A stretch of 14,213 nt of DNA from JBDSGC01 sp046594105. Lineage in GTDB: Bacteria > Acidobacteriota > Thermoanaerobaculia > Gp7-AA8. Shown one piece after another: positions 1-7,225 of this stretch. Location: NCBI GenBank assembly GCA_046594105.1, contig JBKJQB010000204.1:1-14213 (forward strand), written 5' to 3'. The notes under the pieces are model-generated. The model saw only the letters and a program-made list of their open reading frames with translations, was not told where the DNA came from and did not search any database. Each line of letters opens with the position of its first letter. Position 1 is the first letter of the stretch. The position numbers and the translations under genes are program-made.

Positions 1-460
1 AGCCGCAGAAGACAACCCGCAGCTGCGCATCGTTCATCGCCGCGAGCCCTTCCGCCTGTTTTCCGAAACGGACGAATTCACCGACGCGCTGGCCGGGGCC
101 GCGAACTACGCGGCCGAGCAGATCGACGCGAAATTCATCGTCGTCTTCACCCAGACGGGATTCGCAGCGCGGTTGATGTCGAAGTTCCGCCCGCGCCAGC
201 CGATCATCGCCCTGACGCCCTCGAGCTGGGTGGCCCGGCGGATGAACGTGTTGTGGGGTGTGCAGCCCTTCGTGCTGCGCGAAGTGGGAGAGTTCCACGA
301 GCAGATCGTGGAGCGCGTGGATCAGTTCCTCATCGACCGCGACATCGTCGTCCCCGGCGACCGCCTGGTCATCCTGATGGGCTCCCCGATCTACCAGCGC
401 GCCAAGACGAACCTGTTGCGCGTGCATCGCGTGCTCGAACTTCCCCGGCGCACGCCGTAA
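1..460 (+). CDS. pyk: Pyruvate kinase, C-terminal part (5' end outside window)
   Basis: Pyruvate kinase makes pyruvate and ATP from phosphoenolpyruvate and ADP, the last step of glycolysis, in the cytoplasm. The open frame enters from the left edge (first full codon at base 2) and gives 152 residues before TAA. This stretch matches the C-terminal alpha/beta domain: a segment reading FTQTGFAARLMSKFRPRQPI followed by IALTP, the conserved 'T.sG.tA...s.yRP..PI.A.T' block, then GDRLVILMGSP and TNLLRVHRV, which corresponds to the usual GxxxGxTNxxxVxxV end of the family. In many homologues this domain carries the allosteric effector site. The catalytic barrel is not in the window, so its integrity cannot be judged. 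There is no obvious U-tailed terminator straight after the stop. The identification is firm; the isozyme class cannot be told. Confidence 0.93.
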   Translation, partial: AAEDNPQLRIVHRREPFRLFSETDEFTDALAGAANYAAEQIDAKFIVVFTQTGFAARLMSKFRPRQPIIALTPSSWVARRMNVLWGVQPFVLREVGEFHEQIVERVDQFLIDRDIVVPGDRLVILMGSPIYQRAKTNLLRVHRVLELPRRTP

Positions 461-614
461 GCCATCCTCCGCGCCTCGGTCGTCAGATCGGCTTGCAGTG
501 CCACTCCGTCCTTGACCCTGTGGATCGAGCGACAGGAACGCGAAGGGAACGCAACCGGCCTGTTTCGGAAAACTCACGGTGAACCTATCCGCCGTCGAGA
601 TCGTTGGGGATCGT

Positions 615-646
615 CAGTGTGCGAGTCCCGGGGAATCTCGACACTG
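615..646. other. Stem-loop (10 bp with one bulge) in the pyk downstream gap
   Basis: CAGTGT (615-620) pairs with ACACTG (641-646). After a single unpaired G at 621, CGAG (622-625) pairs with CTCG (637-640). The loop is 11 bases and contains a CCCGGGG core. No T run follows, so it is not a classical intrinsic terminator. It lies about 155 bases after the pyk stop and 100 bases before the next promoter. It could be an mRNA 3'-end structure, a small RNA element or a DNA-level inverted repeat bound by a protein. The pairing is directly visible; the role is unknown. Confidence 0.5.
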
Positions 647-746
647 CCGTTGGTCCAGTGCCAGGGCCGTTGCGATCAGGAAGTGAGTCCGGATCGACCT
701 CAGCCATGGCCCGGAAAGAGGGGAGGCAGTTCCCCTGTTCGATGGT

Positions 747-775
747 TTGACTGAACTTCCGCGTGTCCCTACACT
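747..775 (+). promoter_or_regulatory. Sigma-70-type promoter for the beta-barrel gene
   Basis: TTGACT at 747-752 and TACACT at 770-775 are separated by exactly 17 bases and each match the housekeeping consensus well. Transcription would begin near 782, giving a leader of about 17 bases that carries a strong AAGGAGGG Shine-Dalgarno at 786-793, six bases before the ATG at 799. This is the most canonical promoter/ribosome-site pair in the window, which suggests steady, well-translated expression of the downstream gene. Confidence 0.72.
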
Positions 776-798
776 CGCCTGTGCAAAGGAGGGAGCCA

Positions 799-2583
799 AT
801 GCGCCGCGTTCCTGCGTTCGCGTTTTCTTGCGCCATCGTGTTCATGGCTGCCCCTGCGCAACCTCAGGCCGCGCTTCCCTCCGTCGTTCAGGTGATGGGC
901 AGCGTCAACAACGCGGCCCGCCCGGTGGGCAGTGCGCTGGTCATCGCGCTGAACCTTGCGAGCCTCGAGGTCATCCAGACCTTCACCGCAAGCGACGGAA
1001 CCTTCTCGCTGCCGGAGCTCCCCGCCGGCGTCTACAAAGTGATTGCCCTGAAACACGGATTTGCGCCCGCCATGGCCATGGTCGTTCCCACGCGACGGGA
1101 ACATCGGCTGAAGCTCAGCCTGGATGCGGAAGACGTAAGCCGCTCCGGCTCCAGCCAGCAGATGTGGGAGATCCGGGGTTCGGTGCCTCCGGACATTCTT
1201 CGGGAGATCGACCGGGTGATGCTGGCTCCACAGATTGCGTTGTCCACGCCCTCGTACGACATTCCCCGGTTCAAAGGCGAGATGATGTCGATGACCGGGG
1301 TGGCTTCGCAGGCCGCCTCACCGACGTACGCACAGACCGCTCTCGGAGTGCAGAGCCGCATCGGCGAAAACTGGCAGCTCGGTTTCCGCGGGAATTTGCA
1401 TCGGGTCGATGATCCCTCCGACGATGCGCGATTCGGCTCCTCCATGGCCGAGTCCAGCGCCATGCAGATGGAGTTGCGCTCGTCGCCCACCGACTCCTAC
1501 AAACTTGCTTCCACGAAATCCTGGTGGCGCTTTCGCGATGCTGCCCCGGTCGACCAGCAGGAAGCCGGAATCCTCTCGCACAACTTCGAGTGGGAGCATG
1601 GCGCCAACAAGCTTCAGGTGCGTTACCTTGGTCAGCAGAACCTCTTCTCGACCACTTCAGGCTCTGATCTGATCGAGGTGGCTGGCAATACCACCATTCT
1701 GCAGACGCGTCACAGCGACATCGGCGTCACCTTGCGGGTGAGTCAGGAGAGTCTGCGTCACACCGCGAACGCCACCTACCGGACCGCCGATCTTACGGCG
1801 AACGGAAAGGTCGAAGTGGTTCCCACTCTCACGCTCAACTACGGCATGTCCAGCCGGCTGGGGCTGTACGGAACGGAATGGGCACCGCGCACCGGTTTCG
1901 AATGGAAGCTGGCAAAGGACACCTCCTTCGTCGCCTCGGGGCTTTACAAGGTCTACGATCAGCAGCGGTCGAACGCCCTTCCCAGCGTGGTGGTCTGGTC
2001 CGACGAGTCGCACCTGCTGCCCCGCTATTCGTATTCGTTCGGACTGGTGGCGGGCGATCCGAAGCACGACCGCTTCTCGGCGATCGTCAGCGTGAGCGCG
2101 ACCGATTCGCCGCTGCGGGTGGTCTTCAGCGAGGGATCCGAGCACTTCTGGGATGGCTTGTTCATCGATCGTGGAGATATTCGCCGCGATCTCCGCGTGG
2201 GTTTCCGCAAAGAGCTGGGCCGGTGGGTGCTGGTGGACATCGCGTCGAGCGCGGGGATGGCAACGCCGAGAACGCAGACGCTGTTGAACTCGCAGAAGAT
2301 TTACGTGACCAGCGATGTGGAGTCCACCTTCTTTCCGACGCGCACCACGCTGGCGGTTTCGTATCGCCGGATGCAGCAGCCCCAGACGGGAGGAACAGGA
2401 CCGAGCTACCAGACCCGCCGGGTCGATGTGCGCTTAGCGCAATCGCTTCACCTGCCCGTCGACCTGAAGCTGCTCCTCGGGCTGGAGCTGGGCCGCGCCA
2501 CGAACTCGCCGGTGCTGCTCGACGCCTTCGACCCCATCAACGGCACCCGCAAGTACATCGGCGGCGTCGCGGTCAACTTCTGA
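799..2583 (+). CDS. Outer-membrane beta-barrel protein with N-terminal carboxypeptidase-regulatory-like domain
   Basis: A 594-residue secreted protein. The start at 799 is preferred over an in-frame ATG at 763 because a strong Shine-Dalgarno (786-793) sits six bases before it and the protein then begins with a proper signal peptide: MRR, a hydrophobic stretch, and a likely cleavage near residues 19-23 (AAPAQPQA). Residues about 30-108 look like a carboxypeptidase-regulatory/transthyretin-like beta-sandwich (GSVN...GSALVIALN...ASDGTFSLPELPAGVYKVIALKHGF). From about residue 160 onward the sequence alternates polar and hydrophobic residues in strand-like runs with many aromatics, and it ends in YIGGVAVNF, with the terminal Phe typical of outer-membrane barrels. 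I do not see a TonB plug domain or TonB box between the two parts, so it may not be a true TonB-dependent receptor. The substrate is unknown. It has its own promoter and converges on the PHP gene. The barrel assignment is an inference from pattern. Confidence 0.7.
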   Translation: MRRVPAFAFSCAIVFMAAPAQPQAALPSVVQVMGSVNNAARPVGSALVIALNLASLEVIQTFTASDGTFSLPELPAGVYKVIALKHGFAPAMAMVVPTRREHRLKLSLDAEDVSRSGSSQQMWEIRGSVPPDILREIDRVMLAPQIALSTPSYDIPRFKGEMMSMTGVASQAASPTYAQTALGVQSRIGENWQLGFRGNLHRVDDPSDDARFGSSMAESSAMQMELRSSPTDSYKLASTKSWWRFRDAAPVDQQEAGILSHNFEWEHGANKLQVRYLGQQNLFSTTSGSDLIEVAGNTTILQTRHSDIGVTLRVSQESLRHTANATYRTADLTANGKVEVVPTLTLNYGMSSRLGLYGTEWAPRTGFEWKLAKDTSFVASGLYKVYDQQRSNALPSVVVWSDESHLLPRYSYSFGLVAGDPKHDRFSAIVSVSATDSPLRVVFSEGSEHFWDGLFIDRGDIRRDLRVGFRKELGRWVLVDIASSAGMATPRTQTLLNSQKIYVTSDVESTFFPTRTTLAVSYRRMQQPQTGGTGPSYQTRRVDVRLAQSLHLPVDLKLLLGLELGRATNSPVLLDAFDPINGTRKYIGGVAVNF

Positions 2584-2584
2584 G

Positions 2585-2599
2585 GCCGGCACGGCCGGC
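2585..2599 (+). terminator. Possible hairpin terminator after the beta-barrel gene
   Basis: Starting two bases after the stop codon, GCCGGC (2585-2590) and GCCGGC (2594-2599) form a 6-bp all-GC stem with a 3-base loop. No T run follows, so this is at best an imperfect intrinsic terminator or a 3'-end stabilising hairpin. Its placement in a convergent intergenic region supports a 3'-end role. Confidence 0.35.
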
Positions 2600-2647
2600 G
2601 GCGTTGGTTCGCAAAGCGGCCGCCAGAATTTCCGCCTCAGGGTCGTT

Positions 2648-2667
2648 CAATCGGCCGCCTTCGATTG
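2648..2667 (-). terminator. Possible hairpin downstream of the PHP gene
   Basis: CAATCG (2648-2653) and CGATTG (2662-2667) can form a 6-bp stem with an 8-base loop, about 30 bases downstream of the end of the minus-strand PHP gene. There is no clear T tract in either direction. It may help end one or both of the convergent transcripts. Weak evidence. Confidence 0.25.
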
Positions 2668-2698
2668 CGGAAGACACGCAAGCGCGCCACGCGGGAAG

Positions 2699-3682
2699 TC
2701 AGCGGTCCCCGCCCAGTCCCGGACGGAGCTCGTCGACCAGCTTCTGGAAGCGAAGCGAGATCCCCTTGGTGACCACGATCTGCTTGAGGTAGTTCAGCGA
2801 GGTGATCGCCGCAGGCAGGCCGGACATGGCCGTGGGGATGGAAGCGAGACGTGTGGCCAGCTGGATGGTCTTGTCCATGGCGCTGTAGTTGGTCGAGAGC
2901 AGATCGGCGCGTGCTTCGCTCTGGTAGGCCAGGGTCAGCAGGTAGATGTCGGCCACCAGCTCGCGGAACCGCATCTCCGCTCCCCAGGCAAAGCAATCGC
3001 CCTTGCGGATGTTCTCCAGAAACTCGTGGACCGTCTCGCCTTTCGACACGGTGTGCACCTTTGCCACGTGCTTGAGGGTGTGCGCGTCGGAGCCGCCGAC
3101 CATGGAGATCCGCCGGCCGTGGCCCTGCACCGTCTCCACCAGTTGCTGCACCATCCGGTTGTGAAAGGAGGCCATCGCTCCGTTCATGACCTCGAAGATG
3201 TCGAACATCTCCAGCAGCTCGGCGATGTAGCGACCGGCGACATTCTTCATCCGATAGTTCTGGAACAGATGGTTGATGCCGAAAATCATCCGCTCCGATT
3301 TCAGGTAGGGGACCAGCTCGCGGATGTTCGGGCGGAGGCGCTGGATCTCGCGATGCTGCGCTTCGTTCAGTCCCCACACACCGATGTGGATGCGCTGCCC
3401 CGTCTCCGGAAAGTAGGTCTCCACTTCCTCTCCGATGAAGAAGTCGTTCATGTCGGGGTATTTGTTCAGCAGGTACAGCGCGCCGTCGATGGAGTCGTGG
3501 TCGGTCAGGGTGACGTACGACATCCCCCTTTCCTTGGCCAGGCGATAGACATCCTCGGGCGGGTTGTAGCAGTCGCGGGTGTTGGCGCGGCGGAAGTACT
3601 TGAACACCGAGAAGCGGGTGTGACAATGCAGATCGGCCCGCTTCAGCTCCGGATCGGAGAGAACGTTGGCAGCCTCATTCAT
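2699..3682 (-). CDS. PHP-domain metal-dependent hydrolase (phosphoesterase family)
   Basis: A 327-residue cytoplasmic protein of the PHP superfamily, which uses a cluster of metal ions to hydrolyse phosphoesters. Motifs, numbered from the chosen start: DLHCH with the HxH pair at 19/21, LTDHDSIDG at 59-67, acidic EEVE at 85-88, RIHIG at 97-101, INH at 136-138, IFEVMNG at 162-168 and GGSDAH at 196-201. These cover the usual PHP metal ligands in order. The last 100 or so residues are helical and have no motif I recognise. The start at 3682 (MNEAAN) is chosen because the protein then enters the PHP motif quickly; an in-frame ATG at 3745 would add 21 low-information residues and neither has a good Shine-Dalgarno. 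It is transcribed away from lon. The substrate is unknown: homologues include 3',5'-nucleotide phosphatases, histidinol phosphatases and polymerase-associated domains. Confidence 0.85.
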   Translation of the reverse strand: MNEAANVLSDPELKRADLHCHTRFSVFKYFRRANTRDCYNPPEDVYRLAKERGMSYVTLTDHDSIDGALYLLNKYPDMNDFFIGEEVETYFPETGQRIHIGVWGLNEAQHREIQRLRPNIRELVPYLKSERMIFGINHLFQNYRMKNVAGRYIAELLEMFDIFEVMNGAMASFHNRMVQQLVETVQGHGRRISMVGGSDAHTLKHVAKVHTVSKGETVHEFLENIRKGDCFAWGAEMRFRELVADIYLLTLAYQSEARADLLSTNYSAMDKTIQLATRLASIPTAMSGLPAAITSLNYLKQIVVTKGISLRFQKLVDELRPGLGGDR

Positions 3683-3704
3683 GGATTGCAGAGGTGGGGA
3701 ATGA

Positions 3705-3733
3705 TTGGTCAACTGGGGTCCATTTTCTACAAT
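3705..3733 (+). promoter_or_regulatory. Candidate promoter for lon
   Basis: TTGGTC (3705-3710) and TACAAT (3728-3733) are spaced by 17 bases on the plus strand, with a good -10 and a moderate -35. Transcription would start near 3740, leaving a leader of about 90 bases before the lon ATG at 3830. The leader contains two copies of a 12-bp direct repeat. The element lies in the gap between the divergent PHP and lon genes (or within the PHP 5' end if that gene starts at 3745). Confidence 0.5.
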
Positions 3734-3760
3734 TCGCGTGCCCATGCAGGCGGGCTTTCA

Positions 3761-3795
3761 GTGTAACGTGAACCGCGAGCCGGGTGTAACGGGAA
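3761..3795. repeat. Imperfect 12-bp direct repeat in the lon leader / PHP upstream region
   Basis: GTGTAACGTGAA (3761-3772) and GTGTAACGGGAA (3784-3795) differ at one position and start 23 bases apart, about two helical turns. They lie between the candidate lon transcription start and the lon start codon, and upstream of the divergent PHP gene. Such an arrangement fits a tandem operator, but no known regulator consensus is recognised. Confidence 0.4.
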
Positions 3796-3829
3796 AGCAG
3801 CTGCCGTCGATCACTCCACTCATCACGAA

Positions 3830-6289
3830 ATGGCGACTTCCAATCGAAAGAATGCCGGCGCTTCCTCGGAATGGCTGGATCAGGAGATCCCCAGCCGTCT
3901 GCCGATCATTCCCCTTGTTTCCTCGGTGCTCTTTCCGGAAGGGGTTCTCTCGCTTCAGGTGGGCATCGATCGCAACGTGCGGTTGCTGAAGAGCCTCTCC
4001 GATGATCAGAACATGATCGCCGCCTTCTGCCAGAAGAGCGGCGACAAGGAGAACCCGCGCCCGGAGGACCTCTCGCAGATCGGCGTGCTTGCGGCCATCG
4101 TGCAGCGGCTGCCGCTCTCGTCGGACCGCTATCAGGTCTTTCTCCAGGGACGGCAGCGCGTCGAGCTCGTGCAGATCACGCAGACTGAGCCCTACTTCGA
4201 AGGGATGCTCCGGGAGATCGCACCGAAGCCGATTCCCAAGACGGTGAAGACGGAGCACCTGATGACCAAGGCGCTCTCCCTGTTCGAGAAACTGGTGGAG
4301 AGCGACTCGAAATACTCCAACGAGCTGCTGAACATCCTGCGGATGAACATGGTGGAAGGGCCGGACCAGTTCGCCGACCTGCTCTCCTCCTTCGTCAACT
4401 TTCCGCTCGAAGAAAAGCAGTTGCTGCTGGAGACCGTGCATCCCATCGAGCGGCTGGAGATGCTGGTCGAATGGATCCATCGCGACCTGGGCAAGGCCAC
4501 CTTCGACCGCGAGCTGCAGCGGCAGATTCAGACCTCCATCAATCGGAGCGAGCGCGACACCTACCTTCGCGAGCAGCTGCGAGTCATTCAGGACGAGCTG
4601 GGCGACACCAACGGCTCCGAACGCGAAGCGGATACCTATCGCGACCGCGTGGAGGCCCTTCCCCTGGCGGAGGAACACAAGCTGACCCTGCGTCGCGAGG
4701 TCAACCGCCTCGGTCAGCTCTCGCCGTCGTCGTCCGACTACGCCGTGATCAAGGGGCATCTGGACACCGTATTTCAGGTTCCCTGGACCGAACACACCGA
4801 GGATCAGCTCGATCTCAAGAAGGCAGAGGAGATTCTCGACGCTCGCCATCATGGGCTGGAGAAGGTCAAAGAGCGCGTGCTGGAGTTCCTGGCGGTCCTC
4901 AAGCTCAAGGGTCATCTCAAAGGCCCCATTCTCTGCTTCGCTGGCCCGCCGGGCGTGGGCAAAACCTCCCTCGGTTCCGCCATCGCCGATTCTCTGGGGC
5001 GCAAGTTCGTGCGGATGGCGGTGGGCGGTGTGACCGACGAGTCGGAGATCCGCGGGCACCGCAAAACCTACATCGGCGCGATGCCCGGGAAGCTGATCCA
5101 GAGTTACGTGCAGGTCGCGGTGAACAACCCGTTGATCATGATCGATGAGATCGACAAGATCGGGAAAGACTTTCGCGGCGACCCTGCCTCGGCGCTGCTG
5201 GAAGTGCTCGACCCGAAGCAGAACCACGCCTTCGTCGATCGTTACCTGGAGATTCCGTACGACCTGTCGCACACCCTGTTCATCGCCACGGCCAACGTTC
5301 TGGACAACATCCCCGCAGCGTTGCGCGATCGCATGGAGGTCATCCGTCTGGCCGGCTACACCGAGAATGAGAAGCTGGAGATCGCAAAGAAACACCTGAT
5401 CCCGGAGCTGCTGGAAAATCACGGGCTGGAGAGCGCACACGTCACCTTCGAGGACGATGCCATTCACTCGATCATCCGCGACTACACAGCCGAGGCGGGC
5501 GTTCGGAACCTGGAACGCAAGCTGGCCACGGTTCTGCGCAAGATTGCCCGCAAAGTCGCCAGCGGCGAGGCGGAAGAACAATTCATCGTGAAGAAGTCGG
5601 ACCTGGAACCTCATCTCGGCCTGCCTGCGTACGAGCACGAATTTGCCGAGCGCCATCCGGAGATCGGCGTGGCTACCGGCCTGGCCTGGACCCAGTACGG
5701 CGGCGAGATCATGTTCATCGAAGCGACCCGCATGGCCGGCAGCGGCCGCACCACCGTCACCGGGCAGCTCGGAGATGTCATGCGCGAGTCGGTCACCGCG
5801 GCGTACTCCTACGTGCGCTCCAAAGCGGCCGACCTGGAGATTGAGGACCGCTTGTTCACCGAGAACGACATCCACATCCACTTTCCTGCCGGGGCCATCC
5901 CCAAGGACGGACCTTCCGCCGGCGTGGCCATTGCCACCTGCATCGCATCGGTGATGGGGGAGCGGCCGGTGCGGCATGACGTGGCCATGACTGGGGAGAT
6001 CACGCTGCGCGGCAAGGTGCTTTCGGTGGGAGGGGTCAAGGAAAAGGTGATGGCTGCGCAGCGCGCCAACATCAAGACGGTGGTGCTTCCGGAGGGCAAC
6101 CGCAAGGATCTCACTGAGGTTCCGGAAGACGTGCAAGCAGGACTCTCGTTCCTCTTTGCCGAGCGGATGGAGCAGGTCTGGAAGGAAACGTTGATCCCGC
6201 TTTACCTGGCCAAAGCGAAAGATCGTCGATACGACGAGGCCGAATACAAAGCGGAGCACCCGAAGGGCGACCGCCCCGAGGCGCGATGA
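3830..6289 (+). CDS. lon: ATP-dependent Lon protease (LonA type)
   Basis: An 819-residue AAA+ protease that unfolds and degrades damaged and regulatory proteins in the cytoplasm as a hexamer. Domains in order: N-terminal substrate-binding domain (about 23-220, starting at PSRLPIIPL), a helical linker (220-320), AAA+ module with Walker A GPPGVGKTS at 372-380 and Walker B LIMIDEID at 435-442, a small helical lid (about 505-600), and the C-terminal peptidase with PKDGPSAG giving nucleophile Ser696 and GGVKEK giving Lys739. Those two are 43 residues apart, as in the classical Ser-Lys dyad. The length is normal for bacterial LonA. The ATG at 3830 is the only sensible start; the Shine-Dalgarno is weak. 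Its TGA overlaps the ATG of the PASTA gene (ATGA at 6286-6289), so the two are translationally coupled. A sigma-70-like promoter lies about 100 bases upstream; no heat-shock promoter consensus is clear. Confidence 0.97.
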   Translation: MATSNRKNAGASSEWLDQEIPSRLPIIPLVSSVLFPEGVLSLQVGIDRNVRLLKSLSDDQNMIAAFCQKSGDKENPRPEDLSQIGVLAAIVQRLPLSSDRYQVFLQGRQRVELVQITQTEPYFEGMLREIAPKPIPKTVKTEHLMTKALSLFEKLVESDSKYSNELLNILRMNMVEGPDQFADLLSSFVNFPLEEKQLLLETVHPIERLEMLVEWIHRDLGKATFDRELQRQIQTSINRSERDTYLREQLRVIQDELGDTNGSEREADTYRDRVEALPLAEEHKLTLRREVNRLGQLSPSSSDYAVIKGHLDTVFQVPWTEHTEDQLDLKKAEEILDARHHGLEKVKERVLEFLAVLKLKGHLKGPILCFAGPPGVGKTSLGSAIADSLGRKFVRMAVGGVTDESEIRGHRKTYIGAMPGKLIQSYVQVAVNNPLIMIDEIDKIGKDFRGDPASALLEVLDPKQNHAFVDRYLEIPYDLSHTLFIATANVLDNIPAALRDRMEVIRLAGYTENEKLEIAKKHLIPELLENHGLESAHVTFEDDAIHSIIRDYTAEAGVRNLERKLATVLRKIARKVASGEAEEQFIVKKSDLEPHLGLPAYEHEFAERHPEIGVATGLAWTQYGGEIMFIEATRMAGSGRTTVTGQLGDVMRESVTAAYSYVRSKAADLEIEDRLFTENDIHIHFPAGAIPKDGPSAGVAIATCIASVMGERPVRHDVAMTGEITLRGKVLSVGGVKEKVMAAQRANIKTVVLPEGNRKDLTEVPEDVQAGLSFLFAERMEQVWKETLIPLYLAKAKDRRYDEAEYKAEHPKGDRPEAR

Positions 6290-7080
6290 AGCGCGGCTGT
6301 CTCAATCACCTGCTGTTCACCGCGTTCGTGGTGGCGTTGTTCGGCTTCAGCACCTACCTCTGTTTCAACTTCTTCATCCGCGGGAAGTCAGTCTCCACGC
6401 CGAACCTCATCGGGCGCACCCTGGCAGAGGCCAGAGCGATGTGTTCGGACCTCGGAGTCGGTCTGGTTGTCGATCCCGAGCACCGCCGCAACTCCGATCG
6501 CATCGCCGCCGGCAACATCGTCTGGCAGAATCGCACCCCTGGAACCACGAGCCTGGTCAAGCGGGGGACCGACATTCGCGTGGAGTTGAGCGCAGGCCCG
6601 CTGGTGCTCACCGTTCCCGACCTCGAGGGACAGTCGGCCAGAACTGCGCTGCTCCGGCTGGGGCAGCAGAATCTCAGGCTGGGCAACGTGGCGTACGCGG
6701 AAGTGCCGGGAAAACAAGGGACGGTTTCCGAAGAGCCGTCCCGGGGAACGGTGGTGCCGGCGCAGACGGGCGTCTCCCTGCTGGTCTCGGTTGCGCCGGT
6801 CCCTCCTCCCTATGTGATGCCCGACCTCATCGACCAGCCGCTGGAGAGCATGCGGATGGCCATGGATCACTACGGGCTCCACCTCTCCAACGTCAACTTC
6901 GAGTCGTATCCCGGCATTGCCGACGGCGTCATCATCCGCCAGTTTCCGTTGCGGGGCTCTCCGGTCAGCGGGCGTGATCCGATCACCGTCGTGGTCAGCC
7001 GGCAGGACAAGAGCGGGATGATCGAGCAGCCGCTGGCGCCGGCCCCCAACCCGCTTCCTGCTCCGACAGCCACACAATGA
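6286..7080 (+). CDS. Membrane-anchored protein with three PASTA domains
   Basis: A 264-residue protein with one N-terminal transmembrane anchor (about 8-30, preceded by basic MKR) and an extracytoplasmic part made of three PASTA repeats: about 35-103 (STPNLIGRTLAEAR...), 107-171 (TVPDLEGQSARTAL...) and 176-239 (VMPDLIDQPLESMR...). Each has the typical 'vPdl.G.....A...l...gl' opening and a VV/VE-containing closing strand. A proline-rich tail of about 20 residues follows. PASTA domains are known from penicillin-binding proteins and Ser/Thr kinases, where they bind cell-wall fragments or serve as spacers; here there is no kinase or transpeptidase domain. The start overlaps the lon stop by 4 bp. 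A role in envelope or cell-wall sensing is plausible but inferred; the pairing with lon may be only operonic. Confidence 0.87.
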   Translation: MKRGCLNHLLFTAFVVALFGFSTYLCFNFFIRGKSVSTPNLIGRTLAEARAMCSDLGVGLVVDPEHRRNSDRIAAGNIVWQNRTPGTTSLVKRGTDIRVELSAGPLVLTVPDLEGQSARTALLRLGQQNLRLGNVAYAEVPGKQGTVSEEPSRGTVVPAQTGVSLLVSVAPVPPPYVMPDLIDQPLESMRMAMDHYGLHLSNVNFESYPGIADGVIIRQFPLRGSPVSGRDPITVVVSRQDKSGMIEQPLAPAPNPLPAPTATQ

Positions 7081-7109
7081 GGTTCCGCTGCGCCTTGCGG
7101 TACTGGAGC

Positions 7110-7127
7110 GGGGATCCGGCGATCCTC
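7110..7127 (+). terminator. Possible terminator hairpin after the lon-PASTA operon
   Basis: GGGGATC (7110-7116) pairs with GATCCTC (7121-7127), with one G-T wobble and a CGGC tetraloop. It is followed by a pyrimidine-rich stretch containing TT and TTT (to about 7140). It sits 30 bases after the PASTA stop, before rpe. A weak to moderate intrinsic terminator. Confidence 0.4.
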
Positions 7128-7225
7128 TGTTCCTCCTTTCATCACCAGAAGACTCCGGCAATCATCCGGGCTAGGATGTCTGCTTCAGAAAGCCGGCCGA
7201 GCTCGTCCGGATCCTCTCAAAACCT

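Larger units (their letters stand above)
461..798. other. Non-coding gap between pyk and the beta-barrel gene
   Basis: These 338 bases hold no convincing gene. The short open frames in them have no family motif and lie in all frames of GC-rich sequence. Two structured elements stand out: a long stem-loop at 615-646 and a promoter at 747-775. I looked for tRNA-like cloverleaf features and found none. The left 150 bases hold nothing I can name; they could be decayed coding sequence or the 3' untranslated region of pyk. Confidence 0.6.

Noticed and set aside
763..798. Upstream in-frame ATG for the beta-barrel gene
   Set aside because: It would lie upstream of the predicted transcription start (about 782) and places 12 polar residues before the signal peptide; the ATG at 799 has a strong ribosome site.
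461..798. tRNA or protein gene in the gap after pyk
   Set aside because: No cloverleaf or T-arm consensus and no frame with family motifs; only a stem-loop and a promoter could be supported.
3758..6259. An 833-codon open frame on the minus strand opposite lon
   Set aside because: It is a GC-driven antisense shadow of lon: lon has every family motif in place, while the antisense product is His/Gly/Leu-rich without any recognisable domain.
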